A DNA stretch of 64,000 nucleotides, taken from the NCBI RefSeq assembly GCF_947507565.1, contig NC_089192.1, forward strand, positions 1,670,690-1,734,689. The letters run 5' to 3'. Every line of letters starts with the position of its first letter. Positions within the stretch are counted from its first letter, which is position 1. Both the position numbers and the translations under genes were made by a program. The notes under the pieces are model-generated. The model had not been told where the DNA came from, did not search any database, and saw only the letters and a list, made by a program, of their open reading frames with translations. Shown one piece after another: positions 21,825 to 32,840 of the stretch. The stretch is from Oscarella lobularis. Lineage: Eukaryota; Porifera; Homoscleromorpha; Homosclerophorida; Oscarellidae.

Positions 21825-23240
21825 CTAACGTAGAGGTCCAGTATAGCATTTCGCAACAATGACCTCGTACTTCGTTTTCAGTTGCCTCTGACTGGAATCA
21901 ATGGCAGCAGATGCCTGAACTTGAATGCTCTGGGCATGGCCCCTAAACTCGCTAACAGATGGGTTTGTTTTAGCTCCGCACTTGTAGCGCCGTTTTCCGA
22001 AATAGACCTCCAGTGTCGCCTGGCAAAATTTCTTGCACAGAATTTGGAACAGTACGTAAAAGATAAGATGAAACTTGGACAAATGATGAGACTGCAGAGA
22101 GCATTTGATTAGACTCAAGGAGAGCTCCTTCAGATAAATTACCAAATACTTTAATGTTACTTTAGACTATGTCATAGTCTTTCTCTGAGCCGACGTATGT
22201 CCGGAAAGCTGATCTACCTCCTCTTTCCATTCGTCTAGGTACTTTAGAAAGACATCTTTTAGCCACAAAAGCGGAATAAATAGTTGAAAAAATGACAAAC
22301 GATATTTATTATTAACTCAAACCTTGGGTCACTGGAGCTAGTGTAGGGATTCAATTCTGGTTCACGGCGGCGCAATCCGTCGTTGACACATCCTACGTTC
22401 AAAAAACGTGTCGCACAACCTCACGAAAATTTCGGTCTCCTTTGTCCCTTCCACCCCAAAATGTTTAAACGCCGCTGCGACGGATGAGCTCAAGACCTGC
22501 GAATGGTGAATACATTTACGCTTTATTCAGCAGCAACTTACGCAATTTATATCTGAGCTGCTCGATTGACTTTCATCCTCGAATAAGAAGTCAGGAAAAG
22601 GTGATCCCATTTTAGTTTTGGGAGGTGAGTAAGTCCGGAAGCAGGGCGACTCTTGTCATAAAGATCGACAAGGTGCTTCCAACTTTGTTTACTCTCCATT
22701 TTTCTAAACACAAACAGCTTAATTAAATGTTAAAGCAGATGAGGTTTCACTATATGTTTACTTACCCAAAGTGCGCAATGACGATTGTGGGCATATGATT
22801 GGACCAGCAGTTCCGCGTTTTGAGAAGATGCGGTACGTCGGATATAAAATAGATCTGTCTTCCTTCGTCACTGCATACATTCTCCGTCTTTTAGAGTACG
22901 CCTTCAGGTCGAGACGTAGATTGCTGGTGCAGATTGAAGAACTTTTTATTTGCTGCCCCACCGTCACACGTGAAGAACATTTCTTTAACGCCTAAAGCTT
23001 CGATATTGGAAATTGCTTCCCATACCAACGGAAATAACTCGTCCGCTGAGATGCGTTTTGTTGGGAAATGAGCGTAAGCGAAACTGAGGTTACTGAAGAT
23101 GCCTCTAACGCAGACTGCTAGCATGTGCGTCGCAATTCGCTTTGACGTTACGTCATCTGCCCGCTCGCACAAAGTCTCAAACTCATTCAGCGCATTTGTA
23201 ACGTTACCCAAGTCTATAAATCCGACTGATGAAAATAAAA
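21825..23240 (-). pseudogene. THAP9/P-element-like transposase, second copy
   Basis: Blocks in order from 23240: VGFIDLGNVTNAL; ATHMLAVCVRGIFSNLSFAY; ADELFPLVWEAISN; VKEMFFTCDGGAANKKFF (second catalytic Asp region); after frame breaks, 22699-22552 ESKQSWKHLVDLYDKS...RMKVNRAAQ; 22498-22370 VLSSSVAAAFKHFGVEG; and 22080-21830 ATLEVYFGKRRYKCG then NPSVSEFRGHAQSIQVQ. This covers the C-terminal two thirds of a THAP9-like transposase, including the insertion domain and the LExxFG...NP tail. It complements the N-terminal copy at 18335-19339 but overlaps it and is a different sequence. The upstream end is cut where a Tc1-like fragment begins. Confidence 0.7.
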
Positions 23241-23269
23241 TTTTGTCAAAGGCCAGATTTTCTTAAATT

Positions 23270-23700
23270 TTCATTTTGTCAAATAAGAGGACTCGTGCGA
23301 ACTCTCAAAGTAATCGAGGGGACAGTGACGTCGCAGAAGTATGTTCGTCTCCTTTCCACATGCCTACTTCAAGACGGACAGAAACTCATCGGCCAAAACT
23401 TTGAGTTTCAGCAGGATAATGCTCTCCCGCACACCGCGTTCGCCACTTGGCGATGGTTTGAACGGAAAAACATCAAAGTAATTGAGATGGCCCGCCCAAA
23501 TTCCGGATCTCAATCCAATTGAACATCTGTGGTACATCATGAAGCAAAGAGTGGCTGAAAGATCGCCACAAAAGTCGTCATCACCTAGAGGAAATTATAA
23601 AAGATGTTTTGGACTGAGATCGGGTCAGCTGAAACGGCGACACTTGTTAAAAGTATGCCAAGACACCAGTCGCGGCGGTAATTAAGGCAGAAGGCGGGCC
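23270..23700 (+). pseudogene. Tc1-like transposase, C-terminal part
   Basis: IEGTVTSQKYVRLLSTCL, then NFEFQQDNALPHTAFATW (second Asp of the DDE triad in the QQDNA-x-x-H box) and, after a one-base frame change near 23490, [19 protein letters not shown] with the final Glu. The spacing fits the DD34E signature of Tc1 elements. The N-terminal DNA-binding half is absent, and terminal repeats were not found. Confidence 0.8.
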
Positions 23701-25990
23701 TACAAAGTATTAGATTAGCCTAAAGAACAGTGGCTCTGCGTGTTGCATTCTGGACCTTAGGAGAAGTTGCTTTTAGAGTTTGTCACGGGTTCACAGTTAA
23801 ACATGAGTTATCTAGTCAAATGTTTAGAATGCCTAGGGTGCCTAAAACTTATGAGCGGTACTGTATTTGCTACGTATATCTGACACAGTGACACCGTATG
23901 AAAAATTCCGGAAGCATGGAAATGCGTTTAATTAAGTGTTTGAATGTCTCCTTGAGTTTCTCATTATAAATTTGAGAGAACTGCTTTGGATGAGCACGAT
24001 TATGCTTCGCTTAATCGTTCCAAAAGTGGGACCCTGCACTAAAAGTTGCCAAACAGTGATATCTAATGAAGCACCTCACTGACTACACAGACGCGCATAC
24101 TTTGTCACACCTGTGTGCAAGCTTTTCAACTGCACAGGCAAACATTCGTCTTCACACCTCTCCTCGTTTTCGTTCTACCGCGTTTTCCTGCTCTTTTCTC
24201 TGCTCCTTTCTCCACACTAAGCCGAACGCCGCCTTTCTATCTCCAAAAACGTTTTTGAACGGTGTAAGTATAGACGCCACGGCCAATATACGATACATCA
24301 CAAAAATGTCTATGTCTTGAAACGAAGTTTTTCTACACAGTTGAGGCATTCGCCACGTTTCCGAAAAAAGCTCCCGATGGCTCTCGCAAGTAAGCCTCGT
24401 GTTCGCCCTTTCCGAAGGTAGGCGTATTCGATTTGACGAGTTTTAATTTATCATTTTTGTCATGTGACCAGATATTGTATGATGTAGAACACTAACGTGA
24501 TCGGCTTAGATCTAGAACGCCTCAAGATAAAGCGATTGGGAAGCGGTCATTCAGTGGCCACAAAAAAACCGAGCTTTCGAAGACGGATGGAGATGTAAAG
24601 ACGATGGTAAGTGTTTATTAGATTAAATTGACTAGCCCTACTTCTATAGTGTTCCAAAGGCTTTTTGAAGGCTTCAATCTTGTCCTCCTTTATCTCTTCT
24701 TGATCGACAAAAGCTCACTAATTTAAAAGAGCAAAAAAGCTGTCAGTCGGCACCCACTTACACCCTTCCATGAAACGATTAGCGCTTTCTACGCGATGCA
24801 AGATTGAGAAAAGCTCTCAAAAACAGCGTATTTTCAGTATTTCGAGGCCGCTGCCACTTGATCGCAAGCTTCAGTCATCGAACTACTCGTAAGCATACCT
24901 AAAACCGTAAACGTCTTTTCTGAACCTCTCTCGGCGCCTTCGGCCCCGTTGGCAATGTGAAAAGGAATGGACTGCCGAAAACTGCTCGCACAAGAACGCG
25001 CATAGATGCGTTTCACGATGCTGCTTCCAGCCGCTTCCTGGAAATGGAAACTGAATGACACACCCGGACCATTGTACATAGGTTTACGCAAAAACGCGCA
25101 TAAATCATTCGTTTCACGATGTCGTTTGCAGTTGTTTCCTGCAAATGGAAACTGAATGACACACCCGTACGAATGACGTAGCGTTTAGTGCGCTAGACAT
25201 ACGGGCATGTCTTTCAGTTTCCATTTGCAGGACTAACAGGTCGCATAAGCGCGTACGGTGGGCGTAAGTCCGATTGATCGACGCAATGTCGTATGAGGTT
25301 TCGATCAATGTCATTAGAATCCATTTTTATGCATGGCGGGGAGTGAGTTCGGATGAGGTAGCGGCCTTCGGGGAGTGAGTTCGGATGAGGTAGCGGCCTT
25401 CGCGCTGAGGACTCGTGAGGTAGCGGAATTCGCGCTGAGGACTCGTCCGAACTCAAGAGTAAGCATGATTTCAAGTGAGAATTTCTGCACGGGTATCGCC
25501 CTTTATGGTGGAAAAACGACGTATCGAAGCCGTCTCTGGCTACGTAAAATGCCTTGTTCACGTATTCGCTCTAATTGGCTGTAAAAAAGGACCTGTTAGC
25601 GGAATACCTGTCGTGTCAAATTTCTGTAAGGATGGCTGGCAAATGAGGTCGAAAGGAATTCCCGAAAGAGGCCAAGGCACCATTCGAATAAGATCGGAGA
25701 GAAAAAAGAGAGCGATTTGCCTGAAAACACTGCCATCGCCTCGATAAATCGCCAAAAATTTCGTCGAAACGCCAAATGAACCGGCCGAAAGTGTGCTGGC
25801 AGAAACCGGCTGAAGTGGAACACCGGCCGAAATTGAGACAATGCAGCCAAAATTGACATCTAGAGAAGTAAAAGCCGATCTAATTAGGAGACCGACTGGG
25901 AAAAAAACAGGCAGAAATCAATGAAAGCCGGCTAAAAAGTTGTTACCGGCTAAAATGATAAACCTGCGGAAAAGAGCTCGCGATTATCAC
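23701..25990. other. no gene; local tandem duplications
   Basis: A ~98-bp segment containing GGAAACTGAATGACACACCC is duplicated in tandem (24996-25093 and 25094-25170), with a short inverted piece at 25208-25226. At 25335-25455 a ~35-bp unit (GAGTGAGTTCGGATGAGGTA...) is repeated about three to four times. At 25770-25950 the words ACCGGC and GCCGAAA recur irregularly. No coding sequence is convincing. Confidence 0.5.
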
Positions 25991-26545
25991 TCGCAACATG
26001 CGAGAAAAGACGTGAATGAGCCGAAAGGGAGCGCCATGGAGCGAAGAAGCGACGCCAAGAAAGCAGGGAAAAACTCAGGTGACGCGTGTGACGTCACGAA
26101 TGGCGTCGAGCGCCGATACCCTCAAGAGGGGCCTCGGCAGCAAACGAAAGCGGAAGGCGAGGCAGAACGCCTCGAAAAAATGCGCTCGGGGATTCGAAAA
26201 GGTCGTCCGATCGCGATCGGCGACCTGTCGATCTTCAAGACGACCTTCGAAAGCGATTTCGGGACGATTCGAGTTCGATAATCGTCGCTTTGCAGCGGCG
26301 GAAACGTCGCGAGCTCTTTGAACGGCGAGCGAGAAGCCGCTCCCGAAAACAACGATGGCGTCCCCAAAAGGGACCCCGGTCAGCTTCTTTAGGTCGTCGT
26401 CGGCTCCGTCGTCGGCGGAAGCGGCGCCCGATACGTTTGGCGAGCGAGCGCGGGGCGTGTCCACGCGAAGGTCACGCGCCCGGAAGCTTAGTGACGTCGT
26501 GCGCGGGACCCGGGGCCCCTGGTCAACGGCGATCGAAAATAAATG
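25991..26545. other. GC-rich flank of gypsy element
   Basis: CpG-rich sequence with overlapping open frames on both strands (for example MASPKGTPVSFFRSSSAPSS on plus). It could be an exon and promoter of a host gene interrupted by the gypsy element, since the 3' flank (31736-31860) is also CpG-rich, but no family is recognised. Confidence 0.25.
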
Positions 26546-26647
26546 TGTGGTAAAGCGAGATACGAGACTCGATAAGGGAGGGGTAGAATGGGCGTTTAAA
26601 GAGAATATAGATCAGTCTTGGTTCTGACTCGAGTAGGCGAAGATCAC
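26546..26647 (+). repeat. gypsy 5' LTR
   Basis: 102 bp, starts TGTGGTAAAGCGAGATACGA and ends GGCGAAGATCAC. It differs from the 3' LTR by a few substitutions and a 4-bp length change (GAGAATATAG versus GAGCTCTAATATAG). The LTR is short for this superfamily. Confidence 0.85.
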
Positions 26648-26663
26648 TGGTGACAGGAGTACC

Positions 26664-27575
26664 ATGTCCACCGACAACGACGGCCAGCCTCCGGCTCCCG
26701 TCGACGTCAAACCACCCACCGACCCGGTTGGTGCTGCGGCCAACCTCCGCTGCAGCGCCCTGCTTCCCCCTCCGTTCCGTAACAGCAGCGATCAATCATG
26801 GGACGACTGGGAGGAGGATTTTCAAGCTTGCGCCACTCTTAACGCCTGGGACGACGCCACTCGCTGCCACATTTTGGGTATGCGCTTGCAGGGTCCGGCT
26901 CGCGACGCCCTCCGTGCTCTTTCCTCCGACACAAAGTCAAAGTTTTCCTCCCTCGTCGCTGCGCTGCGCACCCGTTTTCTACCGGCAAATCGTTTGGAGG
27001 TTAAGCGATCGACGTTTCGCCTTCGCCGTCAAGGCCCCGCCGAGTCTCTCTTGGATTTCGGAAACGCGGTTAACGGTCTATCCGCGCAAGCGTTTCCAGC
27101 GATGGACTTGACTCAGCGCGATCTGCTGGCGCGCGACCAGTTTCTGGATGGGCTGCTGGACCCGAATCTTCGTCTTCGTGTTCAATATAGCGCCCCGACC
27201 AGTTTCGACGACGCGGTTCGCCTTGCACTCGAAGCTCACGCCGCCGAAACGGCAGAAAGTCGCCCTCGTTCTCAAGATTCGTCCATTTCCGGCGATGCTA
27301 CAGCGACGCCACATTCACTCGTCACGACGGCCACGCCTGCCTCGTCTTTGATGAAAGCCGTCGAAACGCAGACCGCTCTTCTCACCTCTGTGTTGGAACG
27401 TCTCACCCGCAACGACGCTTCGCCCCACTCTGTCTACGCCATTCCCTCGGGACCTCCAAGCACTCTTCGAGCGCCTGTTCCTTTTTCCCAGCGTCGCTGT
27501 TAGGATTGCGGCCGGTTTGGCCATATTCGTGTTAATTGTCCGAAGTTTGGGGGGAAACATGAAAATTCCGCACAG
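26664..27575 (+). pseudogene. gag: gypsy gag with stop in zinc knuckle
   Basis: 280 codons open from the ATG, 17 bases after the 5' LTR. The capsid-like region has WDDWEEDFQACATLNAW, GMRLQGPARDALRAL, LRTRFLPANRLEVKRSTF and DQFLDGLLDPNLRLRV, typical of gypsy gag. A Ser/Thr-rich linker leads to a CCHC knuckle C-x2-C-GRFG-H-IRVN-C at 27497-27540. The residue after the first Cys is a TAG codon, so the frame stops inside the knuckle and continues in phase to about 27575. Gag packages the element RNA; the knuckle binds nucleic acid. Confidence 0.85.
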
Positions 27576-27599
27576 TGTGTCTCTGAGCATTCGCGCGAA

Positions 27600-28060
27600 C
27601 ATACGCCCGTCATTCATTACGTCGCCGCCCTCCAGGCGTCCCCGATATCCTCCGACTCTATTTTTCAAGTTGCTGCGACATTGAACGGCGTGTCGTTCCG
27701 TTGTCTCATTGACACCGGAGCGGCGATTTCCATCCTTCCGCCGTCTTTCGCGTCATTCCCTTGCACTGAGCGCCTCGCGACGGCGAGCGGTCACACGGTG
27801 CCTGTTGCTGGGGTGGTCGAACTTCCGGTTGCGTTCGGTTCTTGGACGACCCGACATTGTTTTCGTGTTGCGGATATAGCAACGAATCCAAATCCTTGGT
27901 GCCGATTTCATTGTGAGCCATGGCCTGGACATTGCAGTTCGAACTCACAAACTGCAGCTTCCTTCCGGTGCCGAGTGGCCGCTTCTCACCCCGCGCCGGC
28001 GCCGTCGCCATCGCCTTCTCCACAGTCAGCTGCGCAGCCGGTGTATTCCATTGTTCTTTC
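27600..28060 (+). pseudogene. gypsy aspartic protease region
   Basis: The frame VAATLNGVSFRCLIDTGAAI carries the DTGA catalytic motif of a retropepsin-like protease at about 27708-27719, followed by SILPPSFASFP. The flap and second hydrophobic block are partly visible (VAGVVELPVAFGSW), then the frame breaks near 27890. It lies between gag and RT as expected. Confidence 0.75.
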
Positions 28061-28316
28061 CTAATCTGTTGTTTTCGCTGCGGATCAACGTGAGATGATC
28101 GTCGCTGGGTTGGTCGTTGACGCTGTTACGAAAGAACCTTGTCGTTCTTCGTCTGTTCCATTGTTATTTGAACCGCTAGAGACTTTAGAGAGCAAATTGG
28201 ATCTACTGGCCCCGGCGTCGCTGGCGATCAACGCTACCTGAATAATTCCGGTACGACTTTAGAATACGGCAGGAAAACGCAAGCTTTACAAAGGCAAACG
28301 TCTTGGAACGGCGGAC

Positions 28317-29850
28317 GTGATTGATCAAGAGAAGTTGACCGCCTCCGTCTTCGACGCTGTTCCCACCGATGATGGATGGACTCCGCCTTTTGGCCCTACT
28401 CCGCAATTGTCACCTTCGGAGCGCGCCTCGCTCGTCCGGCTTCTCGGCGAGTTCCGCGATATCTTTAGTCGGAACAACGCTGACCTCGGGCGCACCGACG
28501 TGACCCAGCACCGCATTGTCACTACCGAACACGTCCCCGTTCATTCGCCGCCGTATCGCCAGCCCTATCATCTCCGCCCTGAGATTGATCGTCAAGTCGC
28601 CGAGATGCTCGACATGGGTGTTATTACACCTAGCTCCAGCCCATTGTCTTCACCGGTCCTGCTGGTCCCCAAAAAAATGGATCCGTTCGCTTCTGTGTGG
28701 ATTTTCGTCGTGTCAATGAGCTGACAGTAAAAGATGTCTACCCTATACCACGTATCGACGAGACTCTCGATGGGCTCTACGACGTAAAGTATTTCAGTAC
28801 GCTGGACCTTGCGTCTGGCTATTCGCAGGTGCTAATGGCCGCCGAAGACCGTGCTAAAACAGCCTTTTCTACAAACGGCGGACACTACGAATTCAAGGTT
28901 ATGCCTTTTGGCCTTACCAACGCCCCGCAACGTTTCAACGATTGATGGATCTCGTTCTGCGTGGGTTACACTTGGACATATATGTGCATGGTGTACCTTG
29001 ACGATGTCCTCGTTCACTCCCGCACGTTTACAGATCACCTCGACCACCTGCGGGCTGTCTTTCTACGTCTTCGTGGAGCTGGTTTAAAACTTCGCACCGA
29101 AAAATGCTCGTTTCTCCGTCCGGAGGTTCCGTACTTGGGCCACGTCGTTAGCGCTGCTGAAGTTTCTACCGATCCAAGCAAGATTTCAAAAGTACGAGAC
29201 TGGCTGGTACCGTCTTCGAAATCCGACATACGTTCCTTTGTGAACTTTGCCGGGTTTTACCGCCGGTTTATTTCGGACTTTTCTGCCATCGCTGCACACT
29301 CCACGACCTCGCCGCGCCGCGCACATCGTTCTCTTGGACACCGACAGCCCAAACGGCGTTCAAAACGCTTAAGACAAAGCTTACGTCTGCTCCGGTGCTG
29401 GCGTTCCCCTGTTTCAACACTCCGTTTTGCCTCAAACCGACGCCAGTGATATCGGGCTCGGCGCTGTTCTCACGCAAATTATTGACGACGTGGAGCGACC
29501 GATCGCTTATGCTAGTAAAAAGCTCGATCCAGCGGAGCGCAATTATAGCGCAACGGAAAAGGAGCTGTTTGCTGTGAAATGAGGAATGGCGCACTTTCGT
29601 CCCTATCTTCTCGGAGCAAAATTCGTCGTTGTTACGGATTCCTTGTGCACGTTCGCACCATAAAACAGCCCGCCGGAAGAATGGGTCGTTGGCTGCATGC
29701 CATCAGTCAGTTTGATTTCGAGGTGGTATACAAACCCGGGCGACTTCACACGGATGCCGACGCGCTGTCGAGGATCTGCGCCGCTACGACGCTTCTTCCG
29801 TCTGTTTCGTCGGACGTGCTTGTCGCTGCTAGCTATTTGCCACGGTAATT
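28317..29850 (+). pseudogene. pol: gypsy reverse transcriptase and RNase H
   Basis: RT blocks: HSPPYRQPYHLRPEIDRQV, GVITPSSSPLSSPVLLVPKK, then after a frameshift in an A-run near 28675 RFCVDFRRVNELTVKDVYPI, FSTLDLASGYSQV (first Asp), VMPFGLTNAPQRF, and after another near 28945 YLDDVLVHSRTF (YxDD). RNase [30 protein letters not shown], then a TGA in place of Trp at 29579, and TD at about 29638; the tail FDFEVVYKPGRLHTDADALS marks the end of RNase H. At least three frame breaks and one stop are present. Confidence 0.88.
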
Positions 29851-29892
29851 TCTTGTCTACGTGCGGGCTCCGACCGACCACCGGTTGCAGGC

Positions 29893-31617
29893 ATGTGGAG
29901 GACTGGAGCGCTTCGACGTTTTCGCCAAATATGGTGTCAGCTTGAGATCGGCGGAGATGGCGTGTTGTACCGCAATACCCGTCTTGGAGCACAACTAGAC
30001 AAGACGAAGATTCTGGTTGTACCGTCGACTCTTGTTCCGGACGTTTTGCAGAAAGTCCATGCCGACCCTATGGGCGGTCACTCTGGCGTTAACAAAACCA
30101 TTGCGACTCTAATTCAGCGCTACTATTGGCCCGGTTTTTCTTCGTCCGTTGACGACTACATTCGTCACTGCAGCACCTGCCAGCAAACCAGCCCAGCCGT
30201 GCCGCGTCCGAAAGCACCCTTGCAACCGATTCCTGTCGGAGGACCCTTTGAGATGATCGCGATGGATTTCTTGGAGCTACCACGAACCGCCGGCGGCAAC
30301 CGCTACATGTTGGTGGTTTCCGACTATTTTACCCGCTGGCCAGAAGCTTTTGCCACGACCGACCAGAAGAGCGAAACCGTCGCGCGCATTCTCATGGACG
30401 GAGTTGTAGCGCGACACGGCCTGCCCCAGGTATTGCACTCGGATCAAGGACCGAGTTTTGAAAGTAAAGTTATCCGGCATCTTTGCGACTGGCTCGGAAT
30501 TCGAAAGACGCGCACCACGCCGTATCACCCACAGGGCGACGGCTTGGTAGAGCGGTTTAATCGCACGCTATTGGGCAAGCTGCGCGCTTACTGCCACACC
30601 AACCCGCATGATTGGGATCGCTATCTGGACACCGCATTAGGATCGTACCGGACGTCCACGCAAGCGTCGCTAGGCGCGTCTCCCTTCGAATTATTGTATG
30701 GTCGGTGTCCTCGTCTCCCCACTGATGCGGCGTACGGAGCTTCTTTTCCCGACGCAGTTGACACAGGCGAACATCTACGAAAAATCCAAGCTCGCCTGGC
30801 CGCTGCCCGAGAAGTGGTCGACGCCACACTTACGGCCGCTCAAGACCGCCAACAACGAGGAGCACCAGTTCATCACGAGATTTACACTACCGGTGATTTA
30901 GTTTACCTCCACAACCCCGGCCGTCTGCGTGGCAAGTCTCACAAGCTACTTTTGGTCTGGGACGGACCGTTTTGCATTGTCGCCACAAAAGGAAGAAACG
31001 TTTACGTTGTCAGCCCTGCTGACAAGAAAGGACGCAAGCGTTGCGTCCATCATGACCGGTTGAAGCGATGTTATCGTAGACGTGATTGTGATCTCGATGT
31101 CCACGACACAGAGCAAGCGCCGCCAGGGGAACCTTCGTCTCGCAGACAGGCTTCCGCGGACGAACAAGCAATTTCCTCTAAGCCGCCGTTGGAGAGTGAA
31201 CGGCAGTCTGGGCGGGACATAGAGATCGACAGCCGGAATAGCGGGACGAGTCTGTGCGGGATATCGAGGCTAGCCAGTCTGCGTTCACTCTTCCAGACAC
31301 GGCTTTTACGCTGCCACCCAACGCAGGGACAGTCTCAAGTCGAGCGAACAGAACTGCTAGTGGAAGAGCCCGATGTTCCCGCGGGAGATGAAGAGACCGT
31401 TCCGGGAGTAGAAGCCCGTAATGCCGATGTGCCCGTTCAGGTGGAGCCAACCGCACCAAAGGATGGACATTTAGTTCAGACAGTGCCTGTCCAGGAACCG
31501 GTACCCCCGGAGCGTCCACGTCGCACCATCCGGTTGCCTCGACGTTTTCGACGGATTTGTGATGAGCGCCGACGAGGAGGACGAAAACGACGTTTGAGAT
31601 TTGAGAACCCCCTCTAG
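29893..31617 (+). CDS. int: gypsy integrase
   Basis: A 574-codon open frame. Zinc domain H-x3-H...C-x2-C: HADPMGGHSGVNKTI then HCSTCQQTSP. Catalytic core DDE: AMDFLELPRTAGG (Asp), LPQVLHSDQGPSFESK (Asp) and QGDGLVERFNRTL (Glu). A GPY/F-like C-terminal module follows (VYLHNPGRLRGKSHKLL, WDGPFCIVATKGRNVYVV), then a long acidic, Pro-rich tail ending in a basic stretch (GGRKRRLRFENPL). It is the only fully intact domain of this element. Integrase inserts the cDNA into the genome. It ends 12 bp before the 3' LTR zone. Confidence 0.92.
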   Translation: MWRTGALRRFRQIWCQLEIGGDGVLYRNTRLGAQLDKTKILVVPSTLVPDVLQKVHADPMGGHSGVNKTIATLIQRYYWPGFSSSVDDYIRHCSTCQQTSPAVPRPKAPLQPIPVGGPFEMIAMDFLELPRTAGGNRYMLVVSDYFTRWPEAFATTDQKSETVARILMDGVVARHGLPQVLHSDQGPSFESKVIRHLCDWLGIRKTRTTPYHPQGDGLVERFNRTLLGKLRAYCHTNPHDWDRYLDTALGSYRTSTQASLGASPFELLYGRCPRLPTDAAYGASFPDAVDTGEHLRKIQARLAAAREVVDATLTAAQDRQQRGAPVHHEIYTTGDLVYLHNPGRLRGKSHKLLLVWDGPFCIVATKGRNVYVVSPADKKGRKRCVHHDRLKRCYRRRDCDLDVHDTEQAPPGEPSSRRQASADEQAISSKPPLESERQSGRDIEIDSRNSGTSLCGISRLASLRSLFQTRLLRCHPTQGQSQVERTELLVEEPDVPAGDEETVPGVEARNADVPVQVEPTAPKDGHLVQTVPVQEPVPPERPRRTIRLPRRFRRICDERRRGGRKRRLRFENPL

Positions 31618-31629
31618 AGTATGCAGTGG

Positions 31630-31735
31630 TGTGGTAAAGCGAGATACGGGACTCGATAAGGGAGGGGTAGAATGGGCGTGTAAAGAGCTCTAATATAGAT
31701 CAGTCTTGGTTCTGACTCGAGTAGGCGAGGATCAC
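31630..31735 (+). repeat. gypsy 3' LTR
   Basis: 106 bp, starts TGTGGTAAAGCGAGATACGG and ends GGCGAGGATCAC, matching the 5' LTR except for a few substitutions and a 4-bp indel. Confidence 0.85.
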
Positions 31736-31904
31736 GTTATTACAAATGTCACGATTTCGGCGACCGGCGCGTCGAAGCGAAACGCGCACGCTGGCGAGCG
31801 AGGAGAGCTGAGAAATTTGAAGCGAAGCGTTGCGTGTCCCGGACAACCGCGTGACCGTTACATAGGGAACGTGACGAAAATTTCTCTTATTAATAGACTA
31901 GCTG

Positions 31905-32605
31905 AGTACCCGCTTCGCCCGGGTTGTGTGCTTGAGATTCCTTGGTTCTGCGACAGACACGTGAAAATTTGACATTTCCGGCGATTCTTTCGGTAATAGT
32001 TGGTGTTACTTCCGGTCGTCACTACCGGTCGTTAATACTGGTGCGTTTTCGGTCTTTGTTGTGCCGTTCTCGTTAATCACGCCGCGCCAAGAACAAAGTT
32101 ACATCTTGCGACCCGCGTTTTTGTAAGTACATAGGGACTGCAGTTTGAAATACCAGCTGGTTTTTTTCAGAGTAAGTGCGCTTGAAGTTACCCGATACGT
32201 TGTGCAAATGGAGTTATGTGTGTAAGTATGAGAAAGTGACAGTGAATATTGAGTACCCGGCTTCGCCCGGGTTGTTTGCTTGAAATTCTAAGTTTTCCTT
32301 GGTTCTGCGACAGACACGTGGAAAGTTGACATTTCCGGCGTTACTCCGGTAATAGTTATCGTTATATTTCTGGTCGTCACTACCGTTCGTTATTACCGGC
32401 ACTTTTTCGGTCTTTGTGAACCCGTTTTCGCTGATCAGGCTGCGCCAAGAACGAAGTTACGTCTTGCCACCGGCGTTTTGGTCGGTACGTGCGAACTTCA
32501 CTTTGAGAAAGAAGTTCTTGTTCAGAGTAAGTGCGCTCGAAGTTACCCGGTACGATGTGCAAATGGGGGGCTATTGTGTTAGTATTAGAAAGTGACCGTG
32601 AATAT
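31905..32605. repeat. tandem dimer of ~345-bp repeat
   Basis: Two diverged copies (about 31905-32245 and 32248-32605) share GAGTACCCG, CTTCGCCCGGGTTGT, GGTTCTGCGACAGACACGTG, TTGACATTTCCGGCG, CGCCAAGAACRAAGTTAC and AAGTTACCCGRTACG. No coding sequence. The consensus start looks like the terminus of a dispersed repeat, but I cannot name the family. Confidence 0.7.
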
Positions 32606-32840
32606 CATGCAGTCAGAGTCATTGTATACTCTCATTGAAAAACAGCGTCTCCAGAGGTACCATCGTACGTTTTGAGCAACACCCGCTCCTGTGAAGGTTG
32701 TGTTCTGGCAGTGGCTTAGTCTATCGTTAATATGGAGCACCTAAGGTGATTAATTAAAAATCGATATCCTTCTATTGATTTAGCCAGATAATCAGTTAGA
32801 TTATATTAGTTCAATGGGTACGGTGATGCCCTACTATACC

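Larger units (their letters stand above)
26546..31735 (+). mobile_element. Ty3/gypsy LTR retrotransposon
   Basis: A 5.19-kb element with near-identical short LTRs, gag, protease, RT, RNase H, an H2C2/DDE integrase and a C-terminal GPY/F-like module in that order. A tRNA-type primer site starts TGGTGACAGGAG directly after the 5' LTR. Several single-base frameshifts and nonsense changes in gag-pol, with otherwise clear motifs, mark it as fairly recent but inactive as assembled. The five bases on either side (AAATG, GTTAT) do not match, so no target duplication is seen. Confidence 0.9.

Noticed and set aside
24152-24349. Small minus-strand gene
   Set aside because: No motif, no splice or start context, and a plus-strand frame of equal quality overlaps it.
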